Shown here piece by piece: positions 35,821 to 47,754 of a stretch of 64,000 nt of DNA. The stretch covers positions 17,811,501 to 17,875,500 of the forward strand of contig CM065390.1 in the NCBI GenBank assembly GCA_033060915.1. Direction: 5' to 3'. The notes below the pieces were generated by a model. That model ran no database searches. It worked only from the letters and a program-made list of their open reading frames with translations, and had not been told where the DNA came from. The translations under genes and the position numbers were made by a program. Source of the DNA: Euryodendron excelsum (lineage: Eukaryota > Streptophyta > Magnoliopsida > Ericales > Pentaphylacaceae). Numbering within the stretch: position 1 is the stretch's first letter; each line of letters starts with the position of its first letter.

Positions 35821-37462
35821 ATAATACAACTTCTTTCAACATTTCATGGGTTAGAGAGAGAGGATCCTTACATACATATAAAAGATTTTCTTGTAATCTC
35901 CGCTACATTTAGGTTCTAGAATTTTTTGGATGAGTCTGTGAAATTACGTCTTTTTCCTTTCTCTTTAAAGGATAAAGCAAAGGCATGGTTAAATTCTTTA
36001 CCATCTGGCTCAGTTACTTCATGGGAGTCTCTAGTAAAGAAATTTCTTTCTAAATTTTTTCCAATGGCTAAGACTAATGCCTTAAGAAGAGAGATATCTG
36101 ATTTCTCTCAACACGAATATGAAAAATTTTATGAAAGTTGGGAAAGATTTAAAGATTTAATGTTGAAATATCCTCAACATGGTTTTGAAACATGGAGACT
36201 CATGCAATACTTTTATAATAGTTTAACACAATCACACCGTAACATGATTGAATCCATGAATGGCGGGGCCTTCCTAAGTCTTAGAGATTATGAAGCCTAT
36301 GAATTTCTTGAGAAATTATCTGAAACAGTGGGATTTCACATCTAATAGGGATAAGTCAGCTACTTCATCTCAAAAAGGAGAATTATATGAGGTAAAAGAG
36401 ACTTCTGAAATTAAAATGAAGTTAGATAGTCTCACAAGAAAAATAGAAGCTTTAGCTATGAATAGAACTATGGAGTCAGCCAATAGAGTTCAAAATGATA
36501 TATATTCGTTATGTGCAAGTCCTATGCATACTACAGAGTCGCGTCCATCCATGATAGGATATTCTGAATGTTATTCTAAGCAAGCAAGTGCACTAAATAA
36601 TTATGGAAAGCAATATGAAAATTCTTTTACAGAAACGTACAATCCAAGTTGGCGAAACCATCCAAAGTTTTCATGGAGAAATAATCAAAATAATTCTAAT
36701 TTAGGTGGGCAACCCTTGCAATCTCAGAATCAATTTCCACCTGGTTTTCGCCCTCCTACTCAATCCTATCCTGTTCAACAGTATTCTAACAATTTACTTC
36801 CATCAAATCTTCAGTTCCCTACACCATAGCAACAAAAATCATCTTTAGAAGATTCTCTCAAGGCATTTATGCAAGTAACAGGCCAATCTATATTTGAAAT
36901 AAAGAATTCTACTCACATGAATACTCAAGTCATTGCAAAACTAGAAAATCAAATGGGTCAGTTAGCTAATCAAATGGCAGAACGAGAAAAAGGAAAGTTC
37001 CCTAGTCAACCTATAGCTAATCCAAAAGGGCAATTTGTCATAAATGACCAATCTAGTTGTTCAAAAGAGCAAGATCAAGTTCAATCTATTATCACTTTTA
37101 GGTCAGAAAAACAAATTGACAATCAAGTAAAAATACTTGAAGAAGAACATCTAGAAAAAACTGAGAAAAATAAAAATCAAAGGAAATAAGTAAAAGATCA
37201 AGAGTCTCTTTCTCCACAACCAGTGGAGATTGACCTATGTATTAAAAATTTTGTCCCTAAAGCTCCATTTCCTCAACAATTAATAGCCCCTAAGAAATGT
37301 GCGCAATATGGGGATATTTTGAAAGTGTTTAAGCAAGTAAAAATTAATATTCCGTTTTTAGATGCTATCCAACAAGTGCCACCGTATGCTAAATTTTTTA
37401 AAGACCTTGTTATTATAAAAAGAAAGACAAACATTCTGAAGAAAGCATTTATGGCTAAATAA
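35821..37462 (+). pseudogene. Athila gag remnant
   Basis: The retrotransposon gag domain shows as RLFPFSLKDKAKAWLNSLP and FYESWERFKDLMLKYP, with the upstream half of the domain readable before a TAG at 35917-35919. Stops at 36343-36348 coincide with a change of frame. The C-terminal half continues in the next frame with NPSWRNHPKFSWRNNQN, a recurring Athila gag block, then a Gln/Pro-rich tract, a TAG at about 36827 and a coiled segment KLENQMGQLANQM. Further breaks occur before 37462. The gag product would package element RNA, but this copy cannot make one intact. Confidence 0.85.
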
Positions 37463-38200
37463 GTCAGCTACATTATTCAATGTAAAGTTCCTGTAAAGTA
37501 CAAAGACTCAGGTTGTCCCACAATTTCTTGTACAATAGGGAATCATCATATTGAGCAAACTTGGCTAGATTTAGGAGCTAGTGTGAATTTATTGCCATAT
37601 TCAGTCTATTTACAATTAGGTCTTGGCGAATTAAAGCCCACACCAGTAACACTGCAGCTAACTGATAGATCTGTCAAAATTTCTAGAGGTGTCATTGAAG
37701 ATGTCTTGATTCAGGTTGATAAGTTCTACTTTTCAGTTGACTTTATAGTCCTAGATAGTCAACCTGTTCAAAACTCTAAGTGGCAAATTCCTATTATTTT
37801 AGGGCGTCCTTTCTTGGCTACCTTCAATGCTCTAATTAATTGTAGGAATGGTGTAATGAAGATTTCATTTGGAAATATGACTGTTGAGCTTAATATTTTT
37901 GACATTAGTAAACAACCACTAGATCAAGAAGAGAAAGGGATGATGTGTATGATTAAAAGTCTTGTGCATGACACATCTATTCTAATTAGCTATGATGATC
38001 CTTTAGAGACTTGCCTAGCTCATTTTTTAGATAATTTTGATATTGATAAATCTATTAATCAAGTTAATGCTTTATTAGATTCAACTCTCATGCTAGATAT
38101 AAATAAATGGCAACCTAAAGTAATATCCCTTTCACTTACTTCCACACCAGCAAACTCATATGTGGACGTATCACCCACATTAGAATCGCAATACTTATAG
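37463..38200 (+). pseudogene. Athila aspartic protease remnant
   Basis: An open frame follows a TAA at 37460-37462. The active-site region reads DLGASVNLLP, in which DLGA replaces the usual DT/SGA, a substitution normal in Athila proteases. Other family text is QLGLGELKPT, FIVLDSQPV, ILGRPFLATFNALI and MKISFGNMTVELNIF. In an intact element this would be one part of a gag-pol polyprotein that cleaves the precursor. Confidence 0.85.
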
Positions 38201-38202
38201 AC

Positions 38203-38560
38203 ACTCTGAACTATAATTTTCTTGATCCTTCGGAGACACTACTAGTCATTACTACGTCTAATTTATACGTGTCTCGTAAAAAAGAATTATTGAATATCCT
38301 TAAAAAGCAGAAGGAAGGTATAGATTGTTCTCTTAATGAGTTTAAAAGAAGTAGTTCTTCCATAGTCATGCACAAAATTCATCTAGAGGATAATGAAAAA
38401 ATTTCAAGGGAACCAAAAAAATGTTTAAATTCTATTATGCAAGTATACTCCGCCACTTTATGGGCTTTGAACATGGATGAGTATATGTTTCTTCTTATTT
38501 TTTTGATTATAAATGGATTCCACTTGATGAGAATATTTTGAGCAACACCTGTGATTTTTT
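38203..38560 (+). pseudogene. Start of the pol region, then deletion point
   Basis: About 60 codons resemble the segment just before the reverse-transcriptase core: LLNILKKQKEGID, a Met-His-Lys-Ile-His-Leu-Glu block and Leu-Asn-Ser-Ile-Met-Gln. After about 38440 the similarity ends abruptly and no catalytic YxDD-type motif follows. This marks the left side of the pol deletion. Confidence 0.7.
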
Positions 38561-38750
38561 TTTATTGTTTTAATCATGATCTAATTATCTTAGTTTATGT
38601 TTCATATTTGTTTTATTAGAAAAATCCTCACTTGTTTCGTCTTCTACTCTATGGTGAAATTGAAGTTTAAGGTGTAGTAAATATGTCTACGCTGTGGATT
38701 CTGCTTCCCAAGTGTTATCTTTTCCCTCTGTTATTGTCTATGATTATTAT

Positions 38751-38796
38751 TTTGCATACATTGAGAACAATGTCTAATTTAAGTTGAGGGGGTGGA
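38751..38796 (+). promoter_or_regulatory. Conserved Athila 3' non-coding motif
   Basis: CATTGAGAACAATG (38759-38772) is palindromic at its ends and is followed by TTTAAGTTGAGGGGGTGG-like text. A near-identical block recurs downstream of pol in plant Athila elements. Its job is not established; the G run may act as a secondary polypurine tract. Confidence 0.6.
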
Positions 38797-40340
38797 ATTA
38801 GTAGGTAAAAAAAAATAAAACAAATTTCTGTCATTAAAGTGAATAACGTTCTTTCATTCAATGCTATTGAGCCATGAGTTTAGTTATAACATTTATTGCT
38901 TTGACTTGAGTACTGAATTGAAGTTTATTATACTATCTCTTATTGAAGTATCTCATTGCATTTATACTGGTACACTTATAAAATGCTCGATGATGTGATT
39001 TGTAACGGATAAGTGAACTTGATTTACATTTCTTGAAGGCAAAAATGTGGAGACTGAATGCCCAAGTGAGGATTGAGCCATTTTTTATTTGGAGGGATAT
39101 TATACATTTGCTCTTAATTTTGTTCAAAGTGCATAATTTTGTTGTTTGCCCCTTTAAATTCATTCATTTTGGTTGAATGCTGAGAAATGTTACATTGTTA
39201 TCACGTTATGACTTCTTTAAATTTATGCAAGTTGAAAGAGTATGCCAACTTTTAATAGATGATCTTAGGCCATCTTTGTCTTTTTAAGCCTTCATTTATT
39301 CATACATTCTTACATTTTTAGAAGCCAAGTTGAGCCTTATTTAGTATTTCTTTGTTAAACCTCATGACCTATATGTTCGGTGATATGTTGGGATATGTTA
39401 TGTTGAAGGGCTATTCTATTTTTCAAAAAAAAGAAAAGAAAAGAAAAAAAAAACAAAGTTAAAAAAGAAAAAAAAATAGCATTAGAAAAAAAAACCAATA
39501 GTAAAAAAAAAAAAAAAGAACTGAGTGGAATGCAAAAGTGCCCTATGTTCTTTTGTTGGAATCTCAATCATTCGCATATACGTTGCTCGATGTTTACCTT
39601 TTCCTCCATAACCTTTGCATTACAACCTAAATAAAGCCCTAGTTGATCTTAGACGTTGGTATGTTCTCGACACACTTGTATTTATTGAAGTGATTATGTG
39701 ATATTTATTATTTATATCTCAGTATTTGGCATTCCTTTCATGGGACTAAAATATTCTTTTTCTAATAGTGTTTTTCAAAAGAAGATATGTGAGATGTTTG
39801 CTTTTGACTTATATTAATTCTGCTTATATACATGAGAGTGTATTTAAATGCACCTAATTCAGAGTGATTTATTTGTTGAGTACAATATCTTGTGAGATTT
39901 GGGTCAAAGCATATTTCTAATAAAATTTGAGTCAAGTGAACTTTGAAAATTGTAATAATCTCTAAATGGGCATGAAAGTTTTTCAAACAAGTTTTTGAGG
40001 TGTTTTTAATAGTTGCTAGTATTTTGAATTTTGATTCCTACTCTTGTTGATGTAATAAATTTTATGACTTTACTTAAACTCTTGGCATTTGAATGGGAGA
40101 ATTATTATTGATTTTGATGAAAGAAATTCAAGAATTTTGTGGGTATATTCATTGCAAGTTCTCACGAGATTTCACTCATCCACTAGAAGGAACCTAGAGG
40201 TTTAAAAGGTTTATTGCATATGCTAAATGCAATCGAGATTTCCAGCGAAAGTGGATTAGTTAGTTAGTTAAATAGTTTAGTTGTCTTTTAGTTTTTCTAT
40301 TTTTAATATCAGTTTGCTTGAGAACAAACAAAAATTTAAG
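38797..40340. mobile_element. Athila 3' non-coding region
   Basis: AT-rich with an A/G-rich run at 39424-39520 and the text TTGCATTACAACC with AAATAAAGCCCTAG near 39616, also seen in Athila 3' regions. No env-like protein is readable. Confidence 0.6.
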
Positions 40341-40350
40341 TTAGGGGGTG
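40341..40350 (+). promoter_or_regulatory. Polypurine tract
   Basis: TTAGGGGGTG lies directly against the 3' LTR and would prime plus-strand synthesis. Confidence 0.75.
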
Positions 40351-41601
40351 TGATAAGTCACATAATTTATATAATTGCTCCCATTAATTATATTATTTAG
40401 TTGTTATGTATTTACTTATATTATTATTTTTATTGCAGATTTGGATACAATAGCAAAAAAAGAAGAATCCTACCAAAAATAAGAAACACGTGTTTAAAGA
40501 AGTTAAATCTTTCAATAATTTTATTGAAGCAAGGAAATTAGAAAAAAAATCTTTAACATAAAAAAAAACAAAAATATATATTTATATATATATATATATA
40601 CTATGTATATTTGTGCACGGGTGTGGAGTGTGGGCAGCAAGAAACAAAACAAAAAAGAAACCTAGCCCTACTTAGCCCACTAGCCGCAGTAAAAAGGGTG
40701 GCTGACCAATTGTATATAAAAGGATTAAACAAATCCTTAGGAGTAGGAACCTGGTAGCAGCCGAGAGGGGAAAAAGCCAAAAAGAAATAAAAAGAAAAAA
40801 AGAAGGGAAAAAAAAAAGACAAAGACTTAAAACACAAAGTTATTAAAGCCTTATTATTTCTACGTATTCAGGTTTTATGTTCTATTTTTCTTACTTTCAA
40901 TAGATGTTAAAATTATGAGTGGCTAAATTTTCATACTAAGGTTGAGAATGAAACTCTATGTTTTGTAATGACTTGACATGTGATTTATATTTATTTTCCA
41001 AACATGTGCTTTGATTGTTTAATACTCTTGCCTAGATTTAATTAATGTCAATAATTTTGGATATAAATTTTGTTCATGATTTGAGATTGTTAAATTAATT
41101 ATTAGCCTTGTTATTTATTGATATAATTTCAAGTATTGGATTTCTTATGTGATTTATTTTTGAATGGATACATATGAATTTTTGATCTTGAACATTAAGG
41201 TTAGGAAGAGTATACATTAGTTTATTTATTAAAGTGATTTTAACGATATATTTTCCATAATAACAAGTTTGATTACAACGTTATTGTAAAGTGAATTATG
41301 GAAATAATTTGAATTACATGAAAAGTTATTATATAAAATCTTAGTCATTTTAATTTGATATTTCTCATCTCTTTATTATTATTGTCTAGATTAATTGTTT
41401 ACTTGTTTATTTATATTTAGTTATTTTTGTTCATTGCTAGATTAATTAAACAAACTCAAGATTTTTTAACTAGATTAGGATGAACTAGATTTATTCTAAT
41501 TTAGTTTCTAAAATTTGATAAGTCTCTATAAGATCGATCTCACACTTACATTCTTATACTTCAATTCGATTCATGCGCTTGTGATTAATAAAATTATCAC
41601 A
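40351..41601 (+). repeat. Athila 3' LTR
   Basis: 1251 bp, aligned end to end with 33809-35086. The TATA box is kept at about 40713-40721. Confidence 0.88.
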
Positions 41602-42221
41602 CCAATAACTCTAAATATATATTATCAATATTATCATTTTAAAATTTTCTTGAATTGTTTGGTTGTCTTTTAAGACTTATCTAATGATTATCCATTATCA
41701 TATTTTTTCAAAATAAATAATGTGATAAAAATTTATCATTATCTTATCTGTTTTATTTTGAATGTTACATGGTACCAGTGTATATGTGAGATGGATATCG
41801 GCAATTCCTGTATAAATTGTTAGAAAATTTGATCTATCTTTGTCGAACGCCACCGATCAATGGCAGCTCATGCGACAAGAAGTTATTGATCTGCAGCAAA
41901 CTGAGTTGTCAGGAAGCTGTCCATCTTGCCACAAACATTGGCAGCTGATGTGGTAGTAAAAGAAGATGGGAGCGAGTCATTGCTAAATGGGGAGCACCCG
42001 GAGGAATGCTGGTTCAAAAACTAATGCATTTATATCAAAACCGCATTCCAAGGTTCCACCTACAGCATATGGCTTCGAGTCAAATACGGTCAACATATCC
42101 GCTAAAAAATAACTCATTTTCTAAGCAATAGGATGGTAGACAAAGACCAATTTTTGGTTAATTTATTTATTTGGAGTTTACCTAGAATTGGAGAAGACAT
42201 TGTTTGCTAAACGGTACCCCC
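41602..42221. other. Intergenic, no gene recognised
   Basis: AT-rich to 41760, then a more balanced stretch (41800-42070) containing CAATGGCAGCTCATGCGACA and GGGGAGCACCCGGAGG. It reads like old coding sequence but no frame gave a recognisable domain. Confidence 0.3.
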
Positions 42222-42628
42222 AGCCACTGTTTTGAATTTGAGACCCGACCGGCCAGTTGAGCCGAAAAAATTGAAAATTAGGCTAAATAGCAGTCCGATC
42301 AGCTCTCTAAATTCGTTTTGGTCAAAACTCAGTCAAATTTAATAAAAATCGCAATTGAACCATGACCCGGTCACTAAAATTGGTTATTGGACCGTTTGGT
42401 TCAATTTTTAAGGCAAAATTTTAGATTTTAATTTCAAAATTTTAAATTTTAAGCATCAAAACTAATGTAAAAAAAAAATAAAATACCTTTTATTGCTATT
42501 ACCAAATAGGTTAATGACATAATTATGATATCACGAGTCAATAACAATTGACCTAACGGTTGAATCAATAATTAGTGACCCGGCCTTTTTTTCGATTTGC
42601 TCAACGGGCCGATTTCAAAATATTGCTC
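42222..42628. mobile_element. Probable MITE with GTTTTGAA/TTCAAAAT ends
   Basis: CACTGTTTTGAATTTGAGAC at the left faces the complement of GATTTCAAAATATTGCTCC at the right. GACCCGACCGGCC and GACCCGGCC text lies inside both ends. No clear target duplication. Confidence 0.45.
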
Positions 42629-42772
42629 CGAGAATGAGAATATGATGTTCAAGGAGACCTATTTAATTTATTAAAGCCACTGGCATGAATATATATATAT
42701 ATATATGATTTATTTTTCTCTGAAATATGTTTCTTCTTTTTAATTTATTTTTAACATCATAAGAGATACTAA

Positions 42773-42974
42773 GGACCCGTTTGGTAGGGGCTTTTTGGCC
42801 TAACTTTTTTTTTTAGTTTATAAGCAAAAAAAGTAAAAAAATAATTTGGCTTTTTTACTTTTCCTTTTTGCTTTTTTGCTTATCTTTAGTTTATAAAAAC
42901 AAAAAAAGTAAAAAAATTCTAACTTTTTTGTTTATAAGCTAAAAAAGCTAAAAAAAATTGTACCAAATGAGCTC
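42773..42974. mobile_element. Tourist-like (PIF/Harbinger-type) MITE
   Basis: GGACCCGTTTGGTA and complement GAGCTCATTTGGTA form the ends, flanked on both sides by TAA (42770-42772, 42975-42977), the usual three-base target. The 202 bp interior is poly-A/T with repeated AGTTTATAAGC and GCTTTTTTGC. Relatives are at 44958 and 50563. Confidence 0.8.
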
Positions 42975-42977
42975 TAA

Positions 42978-44957
42978 TCTCAAATATTAAACTAGTCTTT
43001 TTCTTTAAGTGCAAGGCAATAATAAACATTATAAAAAATATATATTTTTATTATGTGCATGGCACAGGCTCATTGCTAATATATATGTAAACTGGTTTCA
43101 GGGTGTGGCTGTTATTTATTTATGACCCGTAGCAAGGCGCGAGACCCCGAGGGTGGTCAAATTCGAGAAATTACTTGCTTGTAGCCCAAGGGTTGTATTA
43201 TATATATATATATATATGTATAACTAGCAGTGAATACATGCTATGCACGAGAATAAAGAAGAAAAAAATAGTTTAGAAATGTATTTTTTATTTAAAAGAT
43301 GTTGACGTTTAATTCTATTCTTAAATTTATGAATATTATTAATATTTTGTATATGCATTTTTACGTACATATGTGGTACCTATAGTCCTACCAAATATTA
43401 GAAGTTTATAATTAAAAGAGTATAATATTAGAAGACAATCTTAAAAATAGGCTTTTGTTCTAAAATTAAAAATACTTGCCACTTTAAATTAAAGTAAGAC
43501 AAAAAAAAAATTATTCGTAATAGACAAAATTGAGGTGATCAACTTAAGTTTTTTCAAGAGGATACGGCAAAGAAATATTTGAATAGGTTGAATTCTAATA
43601 TATTTGCTACTTATCAAAAAAAAGAAGAAGAATTCTAATATATTTGCTGTAAAATGTAAAAATAAATTAATTAATTTTGACTCGATCGTAAATGAATAGG
43701 TCTTAATTATAAATGTTTGGCCTAAAACATTAAGCATTATAAAAAATAAAAAAATTTTACTTGGGTCATACATGCCACAATTAAATTAGAGTTTTACATG
43801 ACCTAATAAGTTTTAATTGTATTATCACATCTAATAGCAAGAATCTCCTTTGTCATAGTACATGTTAATATTTTGATATTATCCAGGCAAAGAGTCAATA
43901 CAAATGAGGAAATAAAAATAAGACAAAATTTTAATAGACACATGTATATATTTAAATTTTAGAACGTGACTCATTTGGTATATTGTCACTATATTTGTAT
44001 ATTTCATTTGAAAAAAAAATAAGAATAAAAGAGTGAATATTTCATTATAGGTCTATTTATTTTATTTAATTCAAAATATTTTTTTATTTTTCTTGTAAAT
44101 TTTTTCAAAGAGATGTGATTTGATAAAGTAAAAGAAATGATAAAACGCGAATACTTAGCAACTGTGTCCTTTCTATTTTATAAATTTAAGAAAAAAATTT
44201 TGAGACAGGATCCTAATTAAAGGAAATTTGAAAATCATACTACATCAAATTAATTGTTTTTTATAAAATATAGAAGGTAAACAAAAATTTATAAAGGATT
44301 AATAGTATCACACATATATTTTGTATTTTTTAGAAATCAAAATTTTGAAAAAATGGATTAAAACTTTGAACTTTAAAGACCTTCCAACAAATATTAAATA
44401 TTATTTTTGTCCTTCTAAATAGAGAAATTAAAGAAATTTGAATACAAAATTTCACATTTCTGAATTAAAGGAAGAACTTTCTAAAATATTTGAGAGAGGA
44501 ATTTTAAGAAATTTAAAATAAGAATTCTTATATTACTGTCTAAAAATTTTAAGACAGGATCCCAATTGTCTGGCCTAAAACATTAAGCATTATAAAGATC
44601 CAACAACAATGTATTGCAACAACAACATATTTATATAAAGGGGCCATATTTTAAGAATTTAAAAAAGACTATTAGGTTTAGTTACCATATTGGGTTTAAA
44701 GAATTAATAATAACATATTTATGTAAATTTAAATATTATCTTGAATGTTCAAAGTTACTTTATTGAAAATATGTCAAATTAAAATAATAGTACCGTATTA
44801 ATTAAATGACCAATCGGTTTATGACATGTGTATTTATTTATTTTCTAAATTCAAAAAATTGAGAAAAACGAATCAAGATTTTCAAGCTCATGGACTTCAA
44901 AACATTTTGCTATAATATATGTATGCCCTATTATATATATATGCCATATTATACTCG
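42978..44957. other. Intergenic, AT-rich
   Basis: TA microsatellites at about 43201-43217 and 44934-44944; a small duplication of GAATTCTAATATATTTGCT at 43588-43650. CGTAGCAAGGCGCGAGACCCCG at 43126 is a GC-rich island without any recognisable product. No gene is seen. Confidence 0.4.
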
Positions 44958-45623
44958 GGGTTCATTTGGTACAATTGTTTTTAACTTTTTTGGTTTTACT
45001 TTTTTGGCTTATAAACAAAAAAAGTTAAAATTTTGTGAAGTAAAAGCAAAAAAGCCAAAAACAACAACCGTAGCTACTTGGTGGTAAGACCCACCATATA
45101 AGCCACAAAGAGGTTGTTAACTTAGCTAGGAGATTCTTCCATCATTACAAGGGGTTCATCCTGGTCATTCCTCATGTGTGCAAGCATGTTTGCACACCTA
45201 TTTCCCTCTCTATGGATATGTTTGATGGAGCAGCGCATCCTTTGAAGGAGGAACCTAACATCTTCAACTATAGTTTTGTAGGAGAGGCTTTGACGTTTCT
45301 CACTCTGAATGTCCACAACAACTTCTTGGGAATCCGATTCCATCTCCACTTCTTGTATCTCTTTCTGGAAGATGATGGTGAGACTCCTATAGATCGCCCA
45401 AAGTTCATTCCGACAGCTTTCCAATGTATCCCCAAATCCATAGGCCCCTCTTGTCCCTAAATCCAAAACCAACTGGTCCGGTGGTCCTGGATCTCCTCTG
45501 GAGTTTCCATCAACATTGACTTTTAGTTTCCTTGTTGGAGGCAAACACTAAAATTTTTTTAGCTTTTTGTTACTTATAAGCTAAAAAAAAAGGTAGGCCA
45601 GAAAGCCCCTGCCAAACGGGCCC
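44958..45623. mobile_element. Tourist-like element carrying a captured RNase H fragment
   Basis: GGGTTCATTTGGTAC at the left and complement GGGCCCGTTTGGCAG at the right match the ends of the MITEs at 42773 and 50563, and subterminal AGTTTATAAGC/CTTATAAGCTAAAA text is also shared. At 666 bp it is three times longer than its relatives because 45122-45544 contains an RNase H-like frame on the minus strand. TAA follows the right end; TCG precedes the left, so the target copy has changed. Confidence 0.6.
45122..45544 (-). pseudogene. LINE-type RNase H domain fragment inside a MITE
   Basis: An open frame of about 140 codons without an initial ATG. It has KVNVDGNSRGDPGP (first catalytic Asp), then a gap where the family has a Gly-Gly-x-x-Arg-Asp segment, then GFGDTLESCRNELWAI (Glu), VEMESDSQEVV (Asp) and HIHREGNRCANMLA (the last Asp replaced by Asn). 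This is the RVT_3 RNase H domain found at the end of plant LINEs and in many host-gene-like copies. It is an isolated domain with no adjacent reverse transcriptase, enclosed by the MITE ends, so it was probably captured. Confidence 0.7.
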
Positions 45624-45626
45624 TAA

Positions 45627-47754
45627 GAAAGAACTCCTCTCGATCTGTCTTAATTTGTATGCCCCTTTATTTATTTATTTATTTATTTATTTATTTTTCT
45701 TTCTTCTAAGTAACCCCTCTTTACCTTGTATTATTAATTTTTAGAGGATGTCATTTGGCAACATGCATGAGAAAGGAAAACAAAAACTTAAAAGGGAATT
45801 CAAAAATATTTGAAATGTGATAGTCAGGAATAATGATCAATGAAAAAAAAGAAATACACACCTTTTTTTTTTTGTTCAATTCCTTGTCATTTTATGTTTA
45901 AGGATTAAATTCTATCACACTTGGCAATGTACTATGTACACACTGCACAAAAATTTTCACAGCTATCAGAACGAACTGTGCTTGTTTGGGGCTGGATCCA
46001 TTGTCCAATCCAATACTAAAAAATTGGGTATTTCTTTTAATTTCGGTCCACAAAATCAACATTGGACCTTTATCACTAGAAATGTCTAACCAGAAGTGGC
46101 CCATTTTAAAAACCGACCCATTCAGATGAGTCGAGTTAGAGTAAATAACGGAACTCAAAGCACTTATTTAATGTGTTTGGTTTCGTTTTAAAAACTGTTT
46201 TCTGTTGTCAAAAACAGAAAAAACAAAACAAATGATATAAAAGCTTATTCAGCAAAAAAAATTTCAAAAACTAATTTCAAATTTTTTTTAGGATAATAGG
46301 AAAATTAATTGAATGTCTACAACAGAAAAACAGATTATAAATGTGAACAAGTTCTATTTTAATATATCTTATATTCTATCCAAAAAATAGAGCTTATAAA
46401 TAATAGGGAACTTAATTTTTAAAATTAAAAAAAACATAATTGGATTATATATATAAGAAACATAGATGTGAAGAAGTTATGTTTTAATACACTTAATACT
46501 TGATAGACAATAAGAAACTTAACTTTTTTCTAACTAGACAATGTTATTCTTAAAAAAAATTCACACAAAAATATGAATAATGTGGTACTGGCAGTTTTTT
46601 AATAGAAAGTCATTGTGATGAGAGTTTTCATTGTAAGTGAAAGGTCCTCATTAAGACACATCATTCTGTATGAAAATCATATATATATATAAGTTGTGTT
46701 TGCCTTTGTATTTTGCCTCTCTCTATGTGACGCTCTAAATGCCATATTACAAGGGCAATTGATTAGATAACTATTGAATTTATTCGATTATTCAATTCAC
46801 TTTTTGTTAGTTTTGTAAAACATATATAAGAAGTTGAGTCATACTCAAAAAGTTATCAAGTCACTCACACCTACAAATATAAAGCAATTAAATCTTATTC
46901 AAAAAATTACTACAGTAAAAGAGAACAAATCAAAAAGTAGTTGAGTACAATCTAAATAGTTGCTATTATTAAAATTTTAAAAAAAATTTTATCTATCAAA
47001 TTGAGGATGCTATACTTACATTTTTTTTATTGTTTTTTTTTTTTTTGAATAATATTAACACTTTAAAGAGTTTTAATTTGTTTTATTACCATAAAATTAG
47101 GGTTGTTAATATTGAATTGTATTCTTAATTATGGATTAATTACTCATAATATTTCTATTGGAGATTTGAACAAACGTTACTTTCCGTGCATTGCACGGGT
47201 TGATATTTAGTTATGTAAAAAAATTTTTGTTTGTACAGTATTACCCTAATTCTATTGCCAACAAAAAAAAGGATAGAAAAGAGACAGAGTCGGGGTAAAT
47301 ATTACTTTTATCTGTGTTAAAGATGAAGTTAACGTGTTTGATGTGGTGTCTTTAAGAACGAGACCTGGTGAACTGGACTGAATATACAGGACTAAGGTAA
47401 TTTCCAGCAGTTGGGATGTGCTAATAAGCAATGGCAGGTGGCATAATCCTGGATACAGCAAATGAAGATTTATCTTGGTAGTTAGAATCTATACAGATGT
47501 ATTGGTATATATACAAGAAGCTAAGAGTTTAATTTGTGGAAATTTATTAAGTGAGACAAAAGAAAAGAGGCCGTCGAGAAGTCTCGCGAGATGAATTTGC
47601 ACGCGGAAGATCTGGAGGATTCTATCACAATGGTGAGGTCCATGAAAGAGAGTGGCTTCCCAGTTGCTGATGAGATGATCAGAGAGATTAAGAAATCTCT
47701 AGCTATCATGTCAACAAAACAACCGAAAAGAGAGTTGATCTGATGCAACCTGTA
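45627..47754. other. Intergenic with repeat paralogous to 18690-18930
   Basis: A TTTA microsatellite lies at about 45669-45702. 46310-46560 and 47245-47310 match 18690-18930, apparently split by later insertion. TTCCGTGCATTGCACGGG at about 47178 is a short near-palindrome seen at the ends of some plant elements. 47590-47740 has a frame with DLEDSITMVRSMKESGFPVADE that looks gene-like, but I do not recognise it. Confidence 0.4.

Larger units (their letters stand above)
33809..41601 (+). mobile_element. Athila-type Ty3/Gypsy element, pol-deleted
   Basis: LTRs at 33809-35086 and 40351-41601 (TGATAAGTCACA start, ATTATCACA end) enclose a PBS, gag, protease, the first residues of the reverse-transcriptase region and a long non-coding 3' part ending in a polypurine tract. 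The reverse transcriptase, RNase H and integrase are missing. LTR comparison by eye gives roughly one difference per ten bases over sampled stretches, so the insertion is old. The 5 bp flanks (TAAAG, CCAAT) do not match. Assignment to Athila rests on the tRNA-Asp primer site, the gag and protease text and the CATTGAG(A/G)ACAATG motif. Confidence 0.88.
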
